Assembly: GCF_014852585.1 (NCBI RefSeq)
Contig: NZ_JACVBX010000012.1
Coordinates: 62,001-126,000 of the forward strand
Reading direction: 5' to 3'
Source of the DNA: Pseudomonas sp. PDM18
GTDB taxonomy: Bacteria > Pseudomonadota > Gammaproteobacteria > Pseudomonadales > Pseudomonadaceae
Length of the DNA stretch: 64,000 nucleotides
Shown here: positions 51,098-60,291 of the stretch, piece by piece
How the letters are laid out: each line of letters opens with the position of its first letter
Numbering within the stretch: position 1 is the first letter of the stretch
Position numbers and translations under genes: made by a program
The notes under the pieces: generated by a model
Told to the model about the DNA's origin: nothing
Database searches by the model: none
What the model saw: only the letters and a program-made list of their open reading frames with translations

Positions 51098-51480
51098 GGC
51101 TGCACCTCCGCCAGGGGCTCGAAGACAACGACGGCACCGCTGTCCTGCTGGGCGATACGCGCCTTGACGCGGGTGCCGATGGGCAGGCTGAGGTGTCCTT
51201 CGATGCGCGACATCATGCGCACGCCTTCATCGAGGTCGACCAGGGCGACGTTATAGTCACCGCTGCGGGCGCGGTTGACGGTCAGGGCATAAAGGGTGCC
51301 CAGGCCACTGGCGGGGACCCATTCCAGGTCCGTTTCGCCGCTGCCGGGCACCTGGGTGCGCGGGTAGAACACGTGACGGCCGGTGGAGGCGCTGCGCTGC
51401 AACATGAAGCGACCCTGGGCGAGGAAGGCGAGGTACTGCGCCTCCGGCCCTGGCATGTTGCGGTCGGGGAAATCCACCAT
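51094..51480 (-). CDS. DUF35 OB-fold protein without the zinc-ribbon cysteines
   Basis: A 128-residue partner protein for the thiolase-fold enzyme. The start at 51480 follows AAAGGAGAAACCTCG. DUF35 proteins normally carry a zinc rubredoxin-like knuckle of two CxxC pairs before the OB-fold. Here the equivalent stretch is FMLQRSASTGRHVFYPRTQ then VPGSGETDLEWV, with no Cys at all. The OB part, SGLGTLYALTVNRARSGDYNVALVDLDEGVRMMSRI, is intact. It is the first gene of the operon. It probably shapes the active site or carries the acyl-CoA for the neighbouring enzyme. Confidence 0.87.
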   Translation of the reverse strand: MVDFPDRNMPGPEAQYLAFLAQGRFMLQRSASTGRHVFYPRTQVPGSGETDLEWVPASGLGTLYALTVNRARSGDYNVALVDLDEGVRMMSRIEGHLSLPIGTRVKARIAQQDSGAVVVFEPLAEVQP

Positions 51481-51577
51481 CGAGGTTTCTCCTTTGTTCT
51501 TGTTCTGCCTTTGTTGCAAAGTGCGTTACCGCCCATGCCAAGCCAGCTTCACGGAAGCCGTTGCAGGCGTCGCAGGG

Positions 51578-51617
51578 TCAGAATACATTCACAATACTGA
51601 ATGTCAATCAGAATACA
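51578..51617. promoter_or_regulatory. Candidate IclR operator in the divergent promoter
   Basis: The palindrome ACATTCA-CAATAC-TGAATGT (51585-51604) overlaps a direct repeat, TCAGAATACA, at 51578-51587 and 51608-51617, 30 bp apart (about three helical turns). It lies directly before the IclR start and 98 bp from the DUF35 start, in an AT-rich patch. Confidence 0.6.
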
Positions 51618-51621
51618 GAAT

Positions 51622-52437
51622 ATGACCACTGAAAAGACCGTCGAAGAAGCCAGCAGCAAACGTACCGGCGGCGCCAAGGATGTCGGCGCCGTGGTGAACG
51701 CCATCCAGATCCTCCGCCACCTGGCCAACGCCGAGGGCCCCGAGGGCGCGACCGCCATCGCCCGCGCCACCGGCATCAGCCCGAGCACCACCTTCAATAT
51801 CCTGCGCACGCTGAGCAACGAGCAGCTGACCTCCTTCGACAACGAGACCAAGACCTACCGCCTGGGCCTGGGCCTGTCGGAGCTGGCGGTGAGCTTCATC
51901 GGCCGCAGCTACGCCGACCTGATCCAGCCGGAACTGGAGCGCCTGAGTACCAGCCACAACATCCTGATCACCCTGTGGCAGGTCACCGACGACGCGCACA
52001 TCCGCGTGATTGCCGTGTCCGCGCCGACCGTGGCGCACGTCAATGTCGCCGTCGGCTCGCGCCTGCCGGAGCTGGTGGGCGCGGCGGGGCGCTGCATCGC
52101 CGGCCTGCGCAATCTTCCCGAGGATGAACTGCGCCGCCGCCTGACCCGCGTGCGCTGGGAGACTCCGCCCAGCCTCGAGGAGTACCAGCGCGATGCTCGC
52201 AACGCCCTGGAGCAGGGCTGGGCGATCGACCAGGACCACCTGTACCGCGGCGTCAGCATGGTCGCCAGCGCGATCACCGATCACGACCGGCAACCGCGCT
52301 TCGTGATCTCCGGCATCGGCATCAGCGCCCAGCACGAGCGCGAGAAACTGGAGCAGATCGGCGCCAGCCTGCACGAAACGGCCCGCTTCATCAGCCGCTC
52401 ACTGTTTCCGCAGCAGGCGTCTCGCACACCTGACTGA
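51622..52437 (+). CDS. IclR-family transcriptional regulator
   Basis: A 271-residue regulator from ATG 51622; ATG 51601 is the alternative, but it would put the palindrome partly inside the coding region. The N-terminal winged helix-turn-helix is at about 20-80 (VVNAIQILRHLANAEGPEGATAIARATGISPSTTFNILRTL). The effector domain includes GLSELAVSFIGRS, GRCIAGL and the end RFVISGIGISAQHEREKLEQIG. It is divergent from the twelve-gene operon and almost certainly its controller. IclR members bind aromatic or small acids, so the ligand may be the cluster's substrate. Confidence 0.9.
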   Translation: MTTEKTVEEASSKRTGGAKDVGAVVNAIQILRHLANAEGPEGATAIARATGISPSTTFNILRTLSNEQLTSFDNETKTYRLGLGLSELAVSFIGRSYADLIQPELERLSTSHNILITLWQVTDDAHIRVIAVSAPTVAHVNVAVGSRLPELVGAAGRCIAGLRNLPEDELRRRLTRVRWETPPSLEEYQRDARNALEQGWAIDQDHLYRGVSMVASAITDHDRQPRFVISGIGISAQHEREKLEQIGASLHETARFISRSLFPQQASRTPD

Positions 52438-52462
52438 CGCGACAGATATTCCATATGGAGAA

Positions 52463-52488
52463 CGGCATTCATGAATTAATGAATGCCG
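52463..52488. repeat. Long perfect inverted repeat after the IclR gene
   Basis: Arms CGGCATTCAT and ATGAATGCCG enclose GAATTA. It contains CATTCA...TGAATG like the operator upstream of IclR, with a spacer 2 bp longer. It starts 26 bp after the IclR stop. AAAAAA follows on the plus strand, so on the plus strand it lacks the T-run of a terminator; on the minus strand TTTTTT precedes it. Confidence 0.5.
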
Positions 52489-52809
52489 CGGTAAAAAACC
52501 TATAAAAGGCAATGGCTGCCGCCTGCTGCACTCCACGACACCCGGCCGGCGGCACCCGACGCCCCAAGCGACTGATGGCAGGGATATTCGCGGGGCGGCT
52601 CCCACAGCCGCGGCTATCGCCGGTATCATGGCTGTCCTGGTGGAGTCCTGGCGGCCCCCTCCCGCGAGGGACGTCGCTCCCCGCGCAGCGCAATCCCGAT
52701 CGATTCAGGCAGCGCCCGCCGTCAGGGTCCCGAAATCACCATGCGGAGGCTCGCCCGCCATGCCCTGGCAGACGATTGGCCGCAGGCAATCCCATTGAAT
52801 GAGGCAACC
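52489..52809. other. Gene-free leader region upstream of ilvE
   Basis: I see no coding region in these 321 bp. A G/C-rich stretch with CCCTCCCGCGAGGG (about 52663-52676) lies roughly 135 bp before the ilvE start. The ilvE promoter must lie here, but no clear -35/-10 pair stands out. Confidence 0.4.
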
Positions 52810-53832
52810 ATGGCACAGAACGACATCGATTGGGGCGCGCTCGGATTCGATTACATCAAGACCGATTTCCGCTACATCTCCCACTGGCGCGATGGCCTGT
52901 GGGACGACGGCAAGCTGACCGAAGACAACACCCTGCACATCAGCGAGGGTTCTTCGGCGCTGCACTACGGCCAGCAGTGCTTCGAAGGCCTCAAGGCCTA
53001 CCGCTGCAAGGACGGCTCGATCAACCTGTTCCGCCCCGACCAGAACGCCGCGCGCATGGCCCGCAGCTGCGCTCGCGTACTGATGCCGCAAGTCTCCGAA
53101 GCGCAGTTCATCGAGGCCTGCAAGCAGGTCGTGCGCGCCAACGAGCGCTTCATTCCGCCGTACGGCTCGGGCGGCGCGCTGTACCTGCGCCCGTTCGTGA
53201 TCGGCGTGGGCGACAACATCGGCGTGCGCCCGGCTCCGGAATTCATCTTCTCGGTGTTCTGCATTCCGGTCGGCGCCTACTTCAAGGGCGGCATGAAGCC
53301 CCATGACTTCGTGATCTCCACCTACGACCGCGCCGCGCCCAACGGCACCGGCGCCGCCAAGGTCGGCGGCAACTACGCAGCCAGCCTGATGCCGGGCGCC
53401 CAGGCCAAGAAAGACGGCTTCGCCGACTGCATCTACCTCGATCCGGCCACCCACAGCCGCATCGAGGAAGTGGGCTCGGCAAACTTCTTCGCCATCACCC
53501 ATGACAACGAGTTCGTCACCCCGCGCTCCAGCTCGGTGCTGCCAGGCATCACCCGCCTGTCGCTGATGCAGCTGGCCGAACAGCGCCTGGGCCTGAAAGT
53601 GGTCGAAGGCGACGTGCACATCGACGACCTCGGCCGCTTCAAGGAAGCCGGCGCCTGCGGTACCGCGGCGGTGATCACCCCGATCGGCGGCATCCAGTAC
53701 AAGGACAACCTGCACGTGTTCTTCAGCCGCGAAGACGTCGGCCCGGTGACCCGTCGCCTCTATGAAGAGCTGACCGGCATCCAGAAGGGCGATGTGGAAG
53801 GCCCGGAAGGCTGGGTGGTCAAGGTCGACTGA
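52810..53832 (+). CDS. ilvE: Branched-chain amino acid aminotransferase
   Basis: PLP-dependent transaminase of leucine, isoleucine and valine with 2-oxoglutarate, the last biosynthetic and first catabolic step. The 340-residue protein starts at ATG 52810 after GAGGCAACC. Family marks are HYGQQCFEGLKAYR, YLRPFVIGVG, the GAAKVGGNYAASLMPGAQA block, RIEEVGSANFFAI and SSSVLPGITRLSLMQLA, and GTAAVITPIG for phosphate binding. The length and motifs fit the class IV BCAT group of pseudomonads. A strong terminator follows. It is a housekeeping gene marking the end of the catabolic region. Confidence 0.95.
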   Translation: MAQNDIDWGALGFDYIKTDFRYISHWRDGLWDDGKLTEDNTLHISEGSSALHYGQQCFEGLKAYRCKDGSINLFRPDQNAARMARSCARVLMPQVSEAQFIEACKQVVRANERFIPPYGSGGALYLRPFVIGVGDNIGVRPAPEFIFSVFCIPVGAYFKGGMKPHDFVISTYDRAAPNGTGAAKVGGNYAASLMPGAQAKKDGFADCIYLDPATHSRIEEVGSANFFAITHDNEFVTPRSSSVLPGITRLSLMQLAEQRLGLKVVEGDVHIDDLGRFKEAGACGTAAVITPIGGIQYKDNLHVFFSREDVGPVTRRLYEELTGIQKGDVEGPEGWVVKVD

Positions 53833-53852
53833 GACTGACGTTCCGCCCAAGA

Positions 53853-53892
53853 CAAAACGCCGCCCTACCAGAAGGTAGCGCGGCGTTTTTAT
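53853..53892 (+). terminator. Rho-independent terminator of ilvE
   Basis: Stem ACGCCGC...CTACC/GGTAG...GCGGCGT with an AGAA loop, flanked by AAAA and TTTTT. It begins about 20 bp after the stop. A second stem (GGCCCT/AGGGCC, about 53943-53968) lies near the ladS end and may terminate from the other side. Confidence 0.88.
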
Positions 53893-53983
53893 TTGGGCCG
53901 ATAGGGGCTTCCCGCTACTACGGATACTTCTGCGCTCGGGCTGGCCCTCTCCCTTCAGGGAAAGGGCCCCTTGACCTGTCGCA

Positions 53984-56374
53984 TCAGGCTGAACTGGGCA
54001 GCGCCGGCTGGCACAGCAGCCAGTCATGCAGCAGGGTCTGCAGTTCCTCGAACTTCACCGGCTTGGCCATGTAGTCGCTCATCCCCGCAGCCAGGCAGCG
54101 CTCGCGGTCGCCGCTGTGGCTATGGGCGGTGATCGCGAGCACCGGCAAGTCAGCGCAACGCGGCAGCGTGCGGATCGCCCGGCAGGTGGCGAAGCCGTCC
54201 ATCACCGGCATCTGGCAATCCAGCAGCACAGTGTCGATAGCTTCCCGGCGCAGCAGCTCGATGGCTTCGGCGCCGTTGTCGGCCGTGCGCACGCGGTAAC
54301 CGAGCTTGAGCAGCATGCCGCGGATCACCAGTTGGTTGATGGCGTTGTCCTCCACCACCAGCACGGTGCACTGGTCCGGACTGCGCAGCGCCTGGCCGCC
54401 CGCGCGACGCGGCGGCGGAGCGATGCCTTGCACCGGCTGACCAACCTGCAATTCGAGAATGAAACGGCTGCCCTGCCCCGGCACGGACTCATGGGTCAGC
54501 GTACCGCCCAGCAGCGCGACCAGCTTGCGGGTCAGCGCCAGACCGATACCGAGGCCGCCGTACTCGCGGGTCAGCGAACCGTCGAGCTGGAAGAAGCGCT
54601 GATAGAGCGCGCCATCGGAGGGGGTGGAGAAGCCGATGCCGCTGTCCTGCACTTCGATACGCAGCGCCAGCCCTTCGCCGTTCGGCACACCGGCAACCCG
54701 CAGGTGCACGCCGCCCTGATGGGTGAACTTGATGGCGTTGTCGATCAGGTAGCCCAGCGCCTGGGTCAGCTTGCCGGCATCGCCCTCGAGCGTGTCGGGC
54801 AGGCTCTCATCCAGTTGCAGGACGAAGCGCAGCCCGCGCTCTTCGGCACGTGGCGCGTACTGCGCGCGCAGACCGTCGCACAGGCCGCGCAGGCTGAACG
54901 GCTCGCGGCGCGGGTAGAGCTTGCCGGCCTGCAGCTCGATCAGCGCGAGGATGTCGTTGACCATGCGCATCATGTCGCGCGCCGAGCCGGTGGCGGTCTT
55001 GTGGTACTGCGCCAGCTCGACGTCCATGGGCACCGTCTGCATCAGCTCCAGCGAGCCGATCACCCCACTCATGGGCGTACGCAGTTCGTGGGTGACAGTG
55101 GCGAGGAATTCGTCCTTCAGGCGGTTGCTGCTGGCCAGCTCGAGGTTCAACTGCTCCAGCTTGCGGCTGGTTTCCTGGAGGATGCGCGTGCGCTCCTCCT
55201 TCATGGCATTGATGCGGTCCGCCAGCGCCAGGGACAGCAGGCCGACCTCCAGCGCCGAACCGATCTGGCTGGCATACATGGTCAGGAAGATGTTCGGCAG
55301 GAAGCCCAGCACCATCAGCGTGTTGATGACCCCGCCGAGCAGGAAGGCGCTCCAGGCAAAGATGAAGTAGCGCGCCACGCGCATGCCACGCAGCCAGGCG
55401 ACGATGCCAGCGGTGAAGATCACCACGGTGAAGGCCAGCGCCAGGTAGGTGGCCAGGCGCAGGGCGATGGCGTAGCTGACGGTCAGCGCCAGCACCATCA
55501 CCAGCGCACCGACGCCCATCAGCACGCGCAGGATGCGGTCGATCCACAGGCTGTGCTCGCGGGTATGCAGGAAGCTGCGGGCGAACTGGCAGCCGAACAG
55601 GCCCGCCGAACCGATCAGGAAAGGCGTGGCGGCGTTGGCCCACCAAGGATTATCGGGCCAGAAGTACTCGATGCCCGCGCCGTTGACCGAGATCTGGTAG
55701 AAGCCGAACGAGGCTATATAAAGGATGTAATAGAGGTAGCTGGTGTCGCGGACGCTGAGGAAGATGAACAGGTTGTAGATCAGCATCACCAGCAATACGC
55801 CATAGATGATGCCCAGCACGTAGATGCGCCCCGGCTGCTCTTCGAGGTAGGCCTTGGACGACCAGAGCGTCAGCGGCGCCTGGATCGAGCCCTGGCTTTC
55901 CAGGCGCAGGTAGACGCGCAGCGGCTTGCCCGGCTCCAGCTTGAGGTCGAACAGGTAGTTGTTCTGGCGGATCGGCCGGCTGTCGAACGGCAGGGTATCG
56001 CCGGTGCGCTGGGCCAGCTTGAAGCCGCCCTGACCGTCGGGCAGGTACAGGTCGAGCTTGTCCAGCGGCGGGTAGGCCAACTCCAGCAGCCAGTTGGCCG
56101 GATCGCTCGAAGCCCTGGGCTGGTAGTCCAGATCCAGGCGCAGCCAGAACACCGAGCGCGAATAGCCGGCATTGAGCACATCGCGCTCGTGGTGGCGGAA
56201 GCTGGCGGCCAGCGCCGGCGAGCTGATCTCGGCGATATCGGCGGTGCCGCGCACGTCCTCGAAGACATCCATCGCCCGCCCCAGGGGCAACTGCCCGACA
56301 TGCTCGTCGAAGCTGATGGCGCTCGCCACCGGCGAGAGGATGAGAAGGATCAGGAAGATCAGCCAGTGCCGCAT
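53984..56374 (-). CDS. ladS: Hybrid sensor histidine kinase LadS (7TMR-DISM type)
   Basis: A 796-residue membrane kinase. It has a signal peptide (MRHWLIFLILLILSPVASA) and a periplasmic 7TMR-DISMED2 domain to about 180. Seven transmembrane helices span about 185-390 (for example IYVLGIIYGVLLVMLIYNLFI). A HisKA domain has the phospho-acceptor His in ATVTHELRTPMSGVIG, and the HATPase domain has NAIKFTHQGG and GGLGIGLALTRKL. A C-terminal receiver has Asp in VLLDCQMPVMDGF. In P. aeruginosa LadS feeds the GacS/Rsm pathway, promoting biofilm and repressing type III secretion, and its DISMED2 domain responds to calcium. The neighbour order ladS-thiD-thiE-hemL supports the name. Confidence 0.92.
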   Translation of the reverse strand: MRHWLIFLILLILSPVASAISFDEHVGQLPLGRAMDVFEDVRGTADIAEISSPALAASFRHHERDVLNAGYSRSVFWLRLDLDYQPRASSDPANWLLELAYPPLDKLDLYLPDGQGGFKLAQRTGDTLPFDSRPIRQNNYLFDLKLEPGKPLRVYLRLESQGSIQAPLTLWSSKAYLEEQPGRIYVLGIIYGVLLVMLIYNLFIFLSVRDTSYLYYILYIASFGFYQISVNGAGIEYFWPDNPWWANAATPFLIGSAGLFGCQFARSFLHTREHSLWIDRILRVLMGVGALVMVLALTVSYAIALRLATYLALAFTVVIFTAGIVAWLRGMRVARYFIFAWSAFLLGGVINTLMVLGFLPNIFLTMYASQIGSALEVGLLSLALADRINAMKEERTRILQETSRKLEQLNLELASSNRLKDEFLATVTHELRTPMSGVIGSLELMQTVPMDVELAQYHKTATGSARDMMRMVNDILALIELQAGKLYPRREPFSLRGLCDGLRAQYAPRAEERGLRFVLQLDESLPDTLEGDAGKLTQALGYLIDNAIKFTHQGGVHLRVAGVPNGEGLALRIEVQDSGIGFSTPSDGALYQRFFQLDGSLTREYGGLGIGLALTRKLVALLGGTLTHESVPGQGSRFILELQVGQPVQGIAPPPRRAGGQALRSPDQCTVLVVEDNAINQLVIRGMLLKLGYRVRTADNGAEAIELLRREAIDTVLLDCQMPVMDGFATCRAIRTLPRCADLPVLAITAHSHSGDRERCLAAGMSDYMAKPVKFEELQTLLHDWLLCQPALPSSA

Positions 56375-56582
56375 GGTGCCCCGCAGTGCCGCCGACAGCC
56401 ACGCCGGAGATCCCCATCTCCCGCTTTGGCGCGCCGTGGAGGCGTTGTGTTGGAATCGGCGAACTCTAGCACAGGCCTTGTGCGCCGTGGCATTCGACCA
56501 TCCGGGCAGGGCGTGGCCGGGCGATGCGCAATGGACCGTTCGGTCAGCTCAGCACGGCATTTTGGTGATAAGCTCCCGCGCC

Positions 56583-57380
56583 ATGAAAACACCTGCCTCC
56601 CGTCCCGTAGTGCTCTGCCTGTCCGGCCACGATCCCAGTGGCGGTGCCGGCCTGCAGGCCGATATCGAAGCCCTGATCGCCCAAGGCTGCCACGCGGCGC
56701 CCACCGTCACCGCGCTGACCGTTCAGGATACCGTCAACGTTTCCGACTTCCGCGTGCTCGATCGCGAGTGGGTGCTGGCCCAGGCCAACGCCGTGATCGC
56801 CGACCTGCCGGTGGCTGCGGTGAAGCTGGGCATGCTCGGTTCGGTGCAGATGGTCGACACCGTCGTCGAAATCATGCAGTCGCTGCCGGGCATCCCGCTG
56901 GTCTGCGACCCGGTGCTGCGCGCCGGTGGCGGTGGCTCGCTGGGCAAGGACGACGTCGGCTACGCCATGCGTGAGCGCCTGCTGCCGATCGCCGCCGTCG
57001 CCACACCGAATCTGCCCGAGGCGCGCATCCTCGCCGAACTGCCCGAAGGCACCGCCGACGAGTGCGCCGACAAGCTGCTGCCTTATATCCAGACCCTGCT
57101 GATCACCGGCGGCCATGGTGACGAGTCCGAGGTGCACAATCGCCTCTATACCCGTGACGGCCAGCGCCACACCTTCACCTGCCAGCGCCTGCCCGGCAGC
57201 TACCACGGCTCGGGCTGCACCCTGGCAAGCACCCTCGCCGGCCGCCTGGCCCTGGGCGAGGAACTGGTGAGCGCGGTGCGCAGCGCCCTGGACTACACCT
57301 GGCGCACCCTGCGCGATGCGGAAGCGCCCGGCCACGGCCAGTACGTGCCGCGCCGCCTGCCGCTGGACTTCTGCTCTTAA
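56583..57380 (+). CDS. thiD: Hydroxymethylpyrimidine (phosphate) kinase
   Basis: Phosphorylates HMP and HMP-P in thiamin biosynthesis. The 265-residue ribokinase-fold protein has [17 protein letters not shown] near the N-terminus, [21 protein letters not shown] and the anion-hole [16 protein letters not shown] near residue 205. The ATG at 56583 lies in the 208-bp region divergent from ladS. thiE follows after 43 bp, so the two probably form one transcript. No TPP-riboswitch-like sequence is seen upstream. Confidence 0.95.
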   Translation: MKTPASRPVVLCLSGHDPSGGAGLQADIEALIAQGCHAAPTVTALTVQDTVNVSDFRVLDREWVLAQANAVIADLPVAAVKLGMLGSVQMVDTVVEIMQSLPGIPLVCDPVLRAGGGGSLGKDDVGYAMRERLLPIAAVATPNLPEARILAELPEGTADECADKLLPYIQTLLITGGHGDESEVHNRLYTRDGQRHTFTCQRLPGSYHGSGCTLASTLAGRLALGEELVSAVRSALDYTWRTLRDAEAPGHGQYVPRRLPLDFCS

Positions 57381-57387
57381 TGTGTCA

Positions 57388-57407
57388 GTGCCCGCGGCAG
57401 CGGGCAC
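57388..57407 (+). terminator. Hairpin between thiD and thiE
   Basis: Stem GTGCCCGC/GCGGGCAC with a GGCA loop, seven bases after thiD. Without a T-run it is a probable intercistronic hairpin, not a full terminator. Confidence 0.4.
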
Positions 57408-57423
57408 CCGGATCGAGGTTGTG

Positions 57424-58053
57424 ATGAAACTGCGCGGACTCTACGCCATCACCGACAGCCAGCTGCTCGACGGCGGCCGCCTGCTGCCCTACGTCGAAGC
57501 CGCCCTGAAAGGCGGCGCCAAACTGCTGCAGTACCGCGACAAGTCCGACGACGCCTCGCGCCGCCTGCGCGAAGCCGAGGCCCTGCGCGAGCTGTGTGCC
57601 CGCTACGGCGCCACCCTGCTGATCAACGACGACGCCGAACTGGCCGCGCGCCTGGGCGTCAGCGTGCACCTGGGGCAGACCGACGGCTCTCTGGCCGCCG
57701 CCCGCGCCCTGCTCGGTCGCCAGGCGATCATCGGCGGTACCTGCCACGCCAGCCTCGAGCTGGCCGAAAAAGCCATCGCCGAGGGCGCCAGCTATGTCGC
57801 CTTCGGCCGCTTCTTCGCCTCCCAGACCAAACCCGGCGCCTCCGCCGCCAGCGTCGAGCTGCTGGAGCAGGCCAAGGCCCGCTTCAACGTACCGCTGGTG
57901 GCCATCGGCGGCGTAACCCTGGACAACGCGCCCGAGCTGATCGCCCGGGGCGCCGACATGATCGCCGTGATCCACGCCCTGTTCGCCGCCGACACCCCGG
58001 CCGAGGTCGAACAGCGCGCGCGCGCCTTCAGTCAACTCTTCGAAACCCGCTGA
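57424..58053 (+). CDS. thiE: Thiamine-phosphate synthase
   Basis: Joins HMP-PP and thiazole phosphate to thiamin phosphate. The 209-residue TIM-barrel protein has [10 protein letters not shown] at the start, [68 protein letters not shown] and [11 protein letters not shown], all standard ThiE segments. The ATG at 57424 is preceded by GAGGTTGTG. It is in a thiD-thiE-hemL run. Confidence 0.95.
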   Translation: MKLRGLYAITDSQLLDGGRLLPYVEAALKGGAKLLQYRDKSDDASRRLREAEALRELCARYGATLLINDDAELAARLGVSVHLGQTDGSLAAARALLGRQAIIGGTCHASLELAEKAIAEGASYVAFGRFFASQTKPGASAASVELLEQAKARFNVPLVAIGGVTLDNAPELIARGADMIAVIHALFAADTPAEVEQRARAFSQLFETR

Positions 58054-58095
58054 GCGCCCACGCGCCCGGCCCTTCACAGCTTCGCGAGGTACACC

Positions 58096-59382
58096 ATGTC
58101 CCGTTCCGAAACGCTTTTCGCCAATGCCCAGAAACACATCCCCGGTGGCGTCAACTCGCCGGTGCGCGCGTTCAAGAGCGTCGGCGGCACCCCGCTGTTC
58201 TTCAAGCATGCGGAAGGCGCCTACGTAGTGGACGAGGATGACAAGCGCTACGTCGACTACGTCGGCTCCTGGGGCCCGATGATCCTCGGCCACAGCCACC
58301 CGGACGTGCTCGACGCGGTGCGCAAGCAGCTCGACCACGGCCTGTCCTACGGCGCGCCGACCGCGCTGGAAGTGGAAATGGCCGACCTGGTCTGCTCCCT
58401 GGTGCCGTCCATGGACATGGTGCGCATGGTCAGCTCCGGCACCGAAGCCACCATGAGCGCGATCCGCCTGGCCCGTGGCTACACCGGCCGCGACAGCATC
58501 ATCAAGTTCGAAGGCTGCTACCACGGCCACTCCGACAGCCTGCTGGTGAAAGCCGGCTCCGGCGCCCTGACCTTCGGCGTACCGAACTCCCCGGGCGTGC
58601 CGGCCGCCTTCGCCAAGCACACCCTGACCCTGCCCTTCAACGACATCGCCGCGGTGGAGAAGACCCTGGCCGAGGTCGGCAAGGAAGTGGCGTGCATCAT
58701 CGTCGAGCCGGTCGCCGGCAACATGAACTGCGTACCGCCGGCCCCGGGCTTCCTCGAAGGCCTGCGCCGCCTGTGCGACCAGCACGGCGTGGTGCTGATC
58801 TTCGACGAAGTGATGACCGGCTTCCGCGTCGCCCTGGGCGGCGCCCAGGCGCACTACGGCATCACTCCGGACCTGTCGACCTTCGGCAAGATCATCGGCG
58901 GCGGCATGCCGGTGGGCGCCTTTGGTGGCAAGCGCGAGATCATGGAACAGATTTCCCCGCTCGGCCCGGTCTACCAGGCCGGCACCCTGTCGGGCAACCC
59001 GCTGGCCATGGCCGCCGGCCTGACCACCCTGCGCCTGATCAGCCGCCCGGGCTTCCACGACGAACTGACCGTCTACACCACCCGCATGCTGCAAGGCCTG
59101 CAGGAGCGCGCCGACGCCGCCGGGATTCCCTTCGTGACCACCCAGGCGGGCGCCGCGATGTTCGGCCTGTACTTCACCGGCGCCGATGACATCATCACCT
59201 TCGACGACGTGATGACCAGCGATGCGGAACGCTTCAAGCGCTTCTTCCACCTGATGCTGGACGCCGGCATCTACCTGGCTCCGAGCGCCTTCGAGGCCGG
59301 CTTCACCTCCATCGCCCACGGCGAAACCGAACTGAAACTGACCCTGGACGCCGCCGAGCGCGCATTCGCCGCCCTCAAGTAA
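58096..59382 (+). CDS. hemL: Glutamate-1-semialdehyde 2,1-aminomutase
   Basis: PLP enzyme making 5-aminolevulinate from glutamate-1-semialdehyde in C5-pathway haem synthesis. The 428 residues match the usual length. Visible are [61 protein letters not shown] with the PLP Asp, and [18 protein letters not shown] with the Schiff-base Lys. It starts at 58096 after CGCGAGGTACACC. It is downstream of thiE with the pseudomonad gene order, and a hairpin pair follows. Confidence 0.96.
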   Translation: MSRSETLFANAQKHIPGGVNSPVRAFKSVGGTPLFFKHAEGAYVVDEDDKRYVDYVGSWGPMILGHSHPDVLDAVRKQLDHGLSYGAPTALEVEMADLVCSLVPSMDMVRMVSSGTEATMSAIRLARGYTGRDSIIKFEGCYHGHSDSLLVKAGSGALTFGVPNSPGVPAAFAKHTLTLPFNDIAAVEKTLAEVGKEVACIIVEPVAGNMNCVPPAPGFLEGLRRLCDQHGVVLIFDEVMTGFRVALGGAQAHYGITPDLSTFGKIIGGGMPVGAFGGKREIMEQISPLGPVYQAGTLSGNPLAMAAGLTTLRLISRPGFHDELTVYTTRMLQGLQERADAAGIPFVTTQAGAAMFGLYFTGADDIITFDDVMTSDAERFKRFFHLMLDAGIYLAPSAFEAGFTSIAHGETELKLTLDAAERAFAALK

Positions 59383-59394
59383 GCCGCCCCACGC

Positions 59395-59447
59395 GAAGGC
59401 GCCCGTCCTGGCGCCTTCCGCTCTGCCCCGCTGCTTTCGGGGCTTTA
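59395..59447 (+). terminator. Two hairpins ending hemL transcription
   Basis: Stem GAAGGCGCC/GGCGCCTTC (59395-59418, 6-nt loop) is followed by GCCCCG/CGGGGC (about 59425-59443), which runs into TTTATAT. The second is the likelier termination point. Confidence 0.7.
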
Positions 59448-59516
59448 TATCCGCGTTACACTCATCCCGCCATTGCAGCCGTTTCCAGCAAAAAAACAGA
59501 AAAGAAGGTAAAGACT

Positions 59517-59546
59517 TTGTAAGGAAGCGCCTGCTTATTTCATAAT
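59517..59546 (+). promoter_or_regulatory. Probable sigma-70 promoter of the Sel1-repeat gene
   Basis: TTGTAA and CATAAT are 18 bp apart in an AT-rich patch 66 bp before the ATG. Purine-rich sequence (AAAAAACAGAAAAGAAGG) lies upstream. Confidence 0.5.
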
Positions 59547-59611
59547 GTGAAGGCTGGCGCATTTCGCTGGCCGGGTTTTACCCGCCCCGATCCTGGAGGC
59601 CGTTTCTCCCC

Positions 59612-60154
59612 ATGTACCGTTCCGGTCGCACCCTGCTGGGTTGCCTGTTGCTCGCACTGCCCCTGTTCACTCAGGCGGGCGGCAACTCGCTGCTGATTCC
59701 AGCCACCGGACGCTGCACCCTGAACACCGTGCCCGAACAGCTGCAACAGGCCCTGGCCAGCTGCCAACAGGCTGCCAACGCCGGCGATGCACAGGCACAG
59801 TTCGAACTGGGGGAATTCTTCTACACCGGCGAACGCGCCCCGCGCGACTTCCAGGCCGCCCTGCACTGGTACGAGAAGGCTTCGCTGCAAGGCCACGCCG
59901 ATGCACAGCTGCGACTGGGCACCATGTTCTTCCGTGGCGAAGGTGTGAAGGCCAACAACGTGCAGGCCTACATCGTGCTGAAGATGGCCGCGGTCAACGG
60001 CGCCGAAGACGCCATGGACAGCGCCGACCTGGTCGCCGAGCAGATGAACAAGGACGAACTGGACATCGCCACCAAGGTGCTCGGGCAGATCTTCCGCAAC
60101 TACCTGATCGAACTGCAGACTGCCGGCAACTCGCCGTTCTCGCCGCTGCCCTGA
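59612..60154 (+). CDS. Exported Sel1-repeat/TPR protein (PA3978-like)
   Basis: A 180-residue protein with a signal peptide (MYRSGRTLLGCLLLALPLFTQA). Two Sel1-like repeats follow: DAQAQFELGEFFYTGERAPRDF and HADAQLRLGTMFFRGEGVKANN, with a third degenerate repeat (VQAYIVLKMAAVNGAEDAMDS). Sel1 repeats mediate protein contacts, and a periplasmic location is likely. It sits between hemL and the DUF1820 gene as in P. aeruginosa. The specific function is unknown. Confidence 0.85.
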   Translation: MYRSGRTLLGCLLLALPLFTQAGGNSLLIPATGRCTLNTVPEQLQQALASCQQAANAGDAQAQFELGEFFYTGERAPRDFQAALHWYEKASLQGHADAQLRLGTMFFRGEGVKANNVQAYIVLKMAAVNGAEDAMDSADLVAEQMNKDELDIATKVLGQIFRNYLIELQTAGNSPFSPLP

Positions 60155-60257
60155 TTCACGCACGCTCAGCCATCGTAGGGCGCATAACGCACCAGCGTTA
60201 TCCGCCACGCATGCAACCGGCGACTAGCTTGTCCCAGGTTATTCACCTATTGCCGGA

Positions 60258-60287
60258 CGGTTCGCGAGCAAGCTTGCTCCTACGAAG
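60258..60287 (+). repeat. REP-type repeat
   Basis: GGTTCGCGAGCAAGCTTGCT followed by CCTACGAAG matches the unit at about 9138-9164 apart from a few bases. It lies between convergent genes. Confidence 0.7.
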
Positions 60288-60291
60288 AACG

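Noticed and set aside
56375..56582. Possible TPP riboswitch upstream of thiD
   Set aside because: No CUGAGA-type thi-box sequence or matching fold could be seen between ladS and thiD.
54026..56974. A 982-residue open frame on the plus strand opposite ladS
   Set aside because: Low-complexity, His/Gln/Arg-rich translation with no family resemblance. It is the complement of a clear kinase gene in high-GC DNA.
57385..59562. 725-residue minus-strand frame across thiE and hemL
   Set aside because: Antisense of two certain genes; Gly/Ala/His-rich with no domain.
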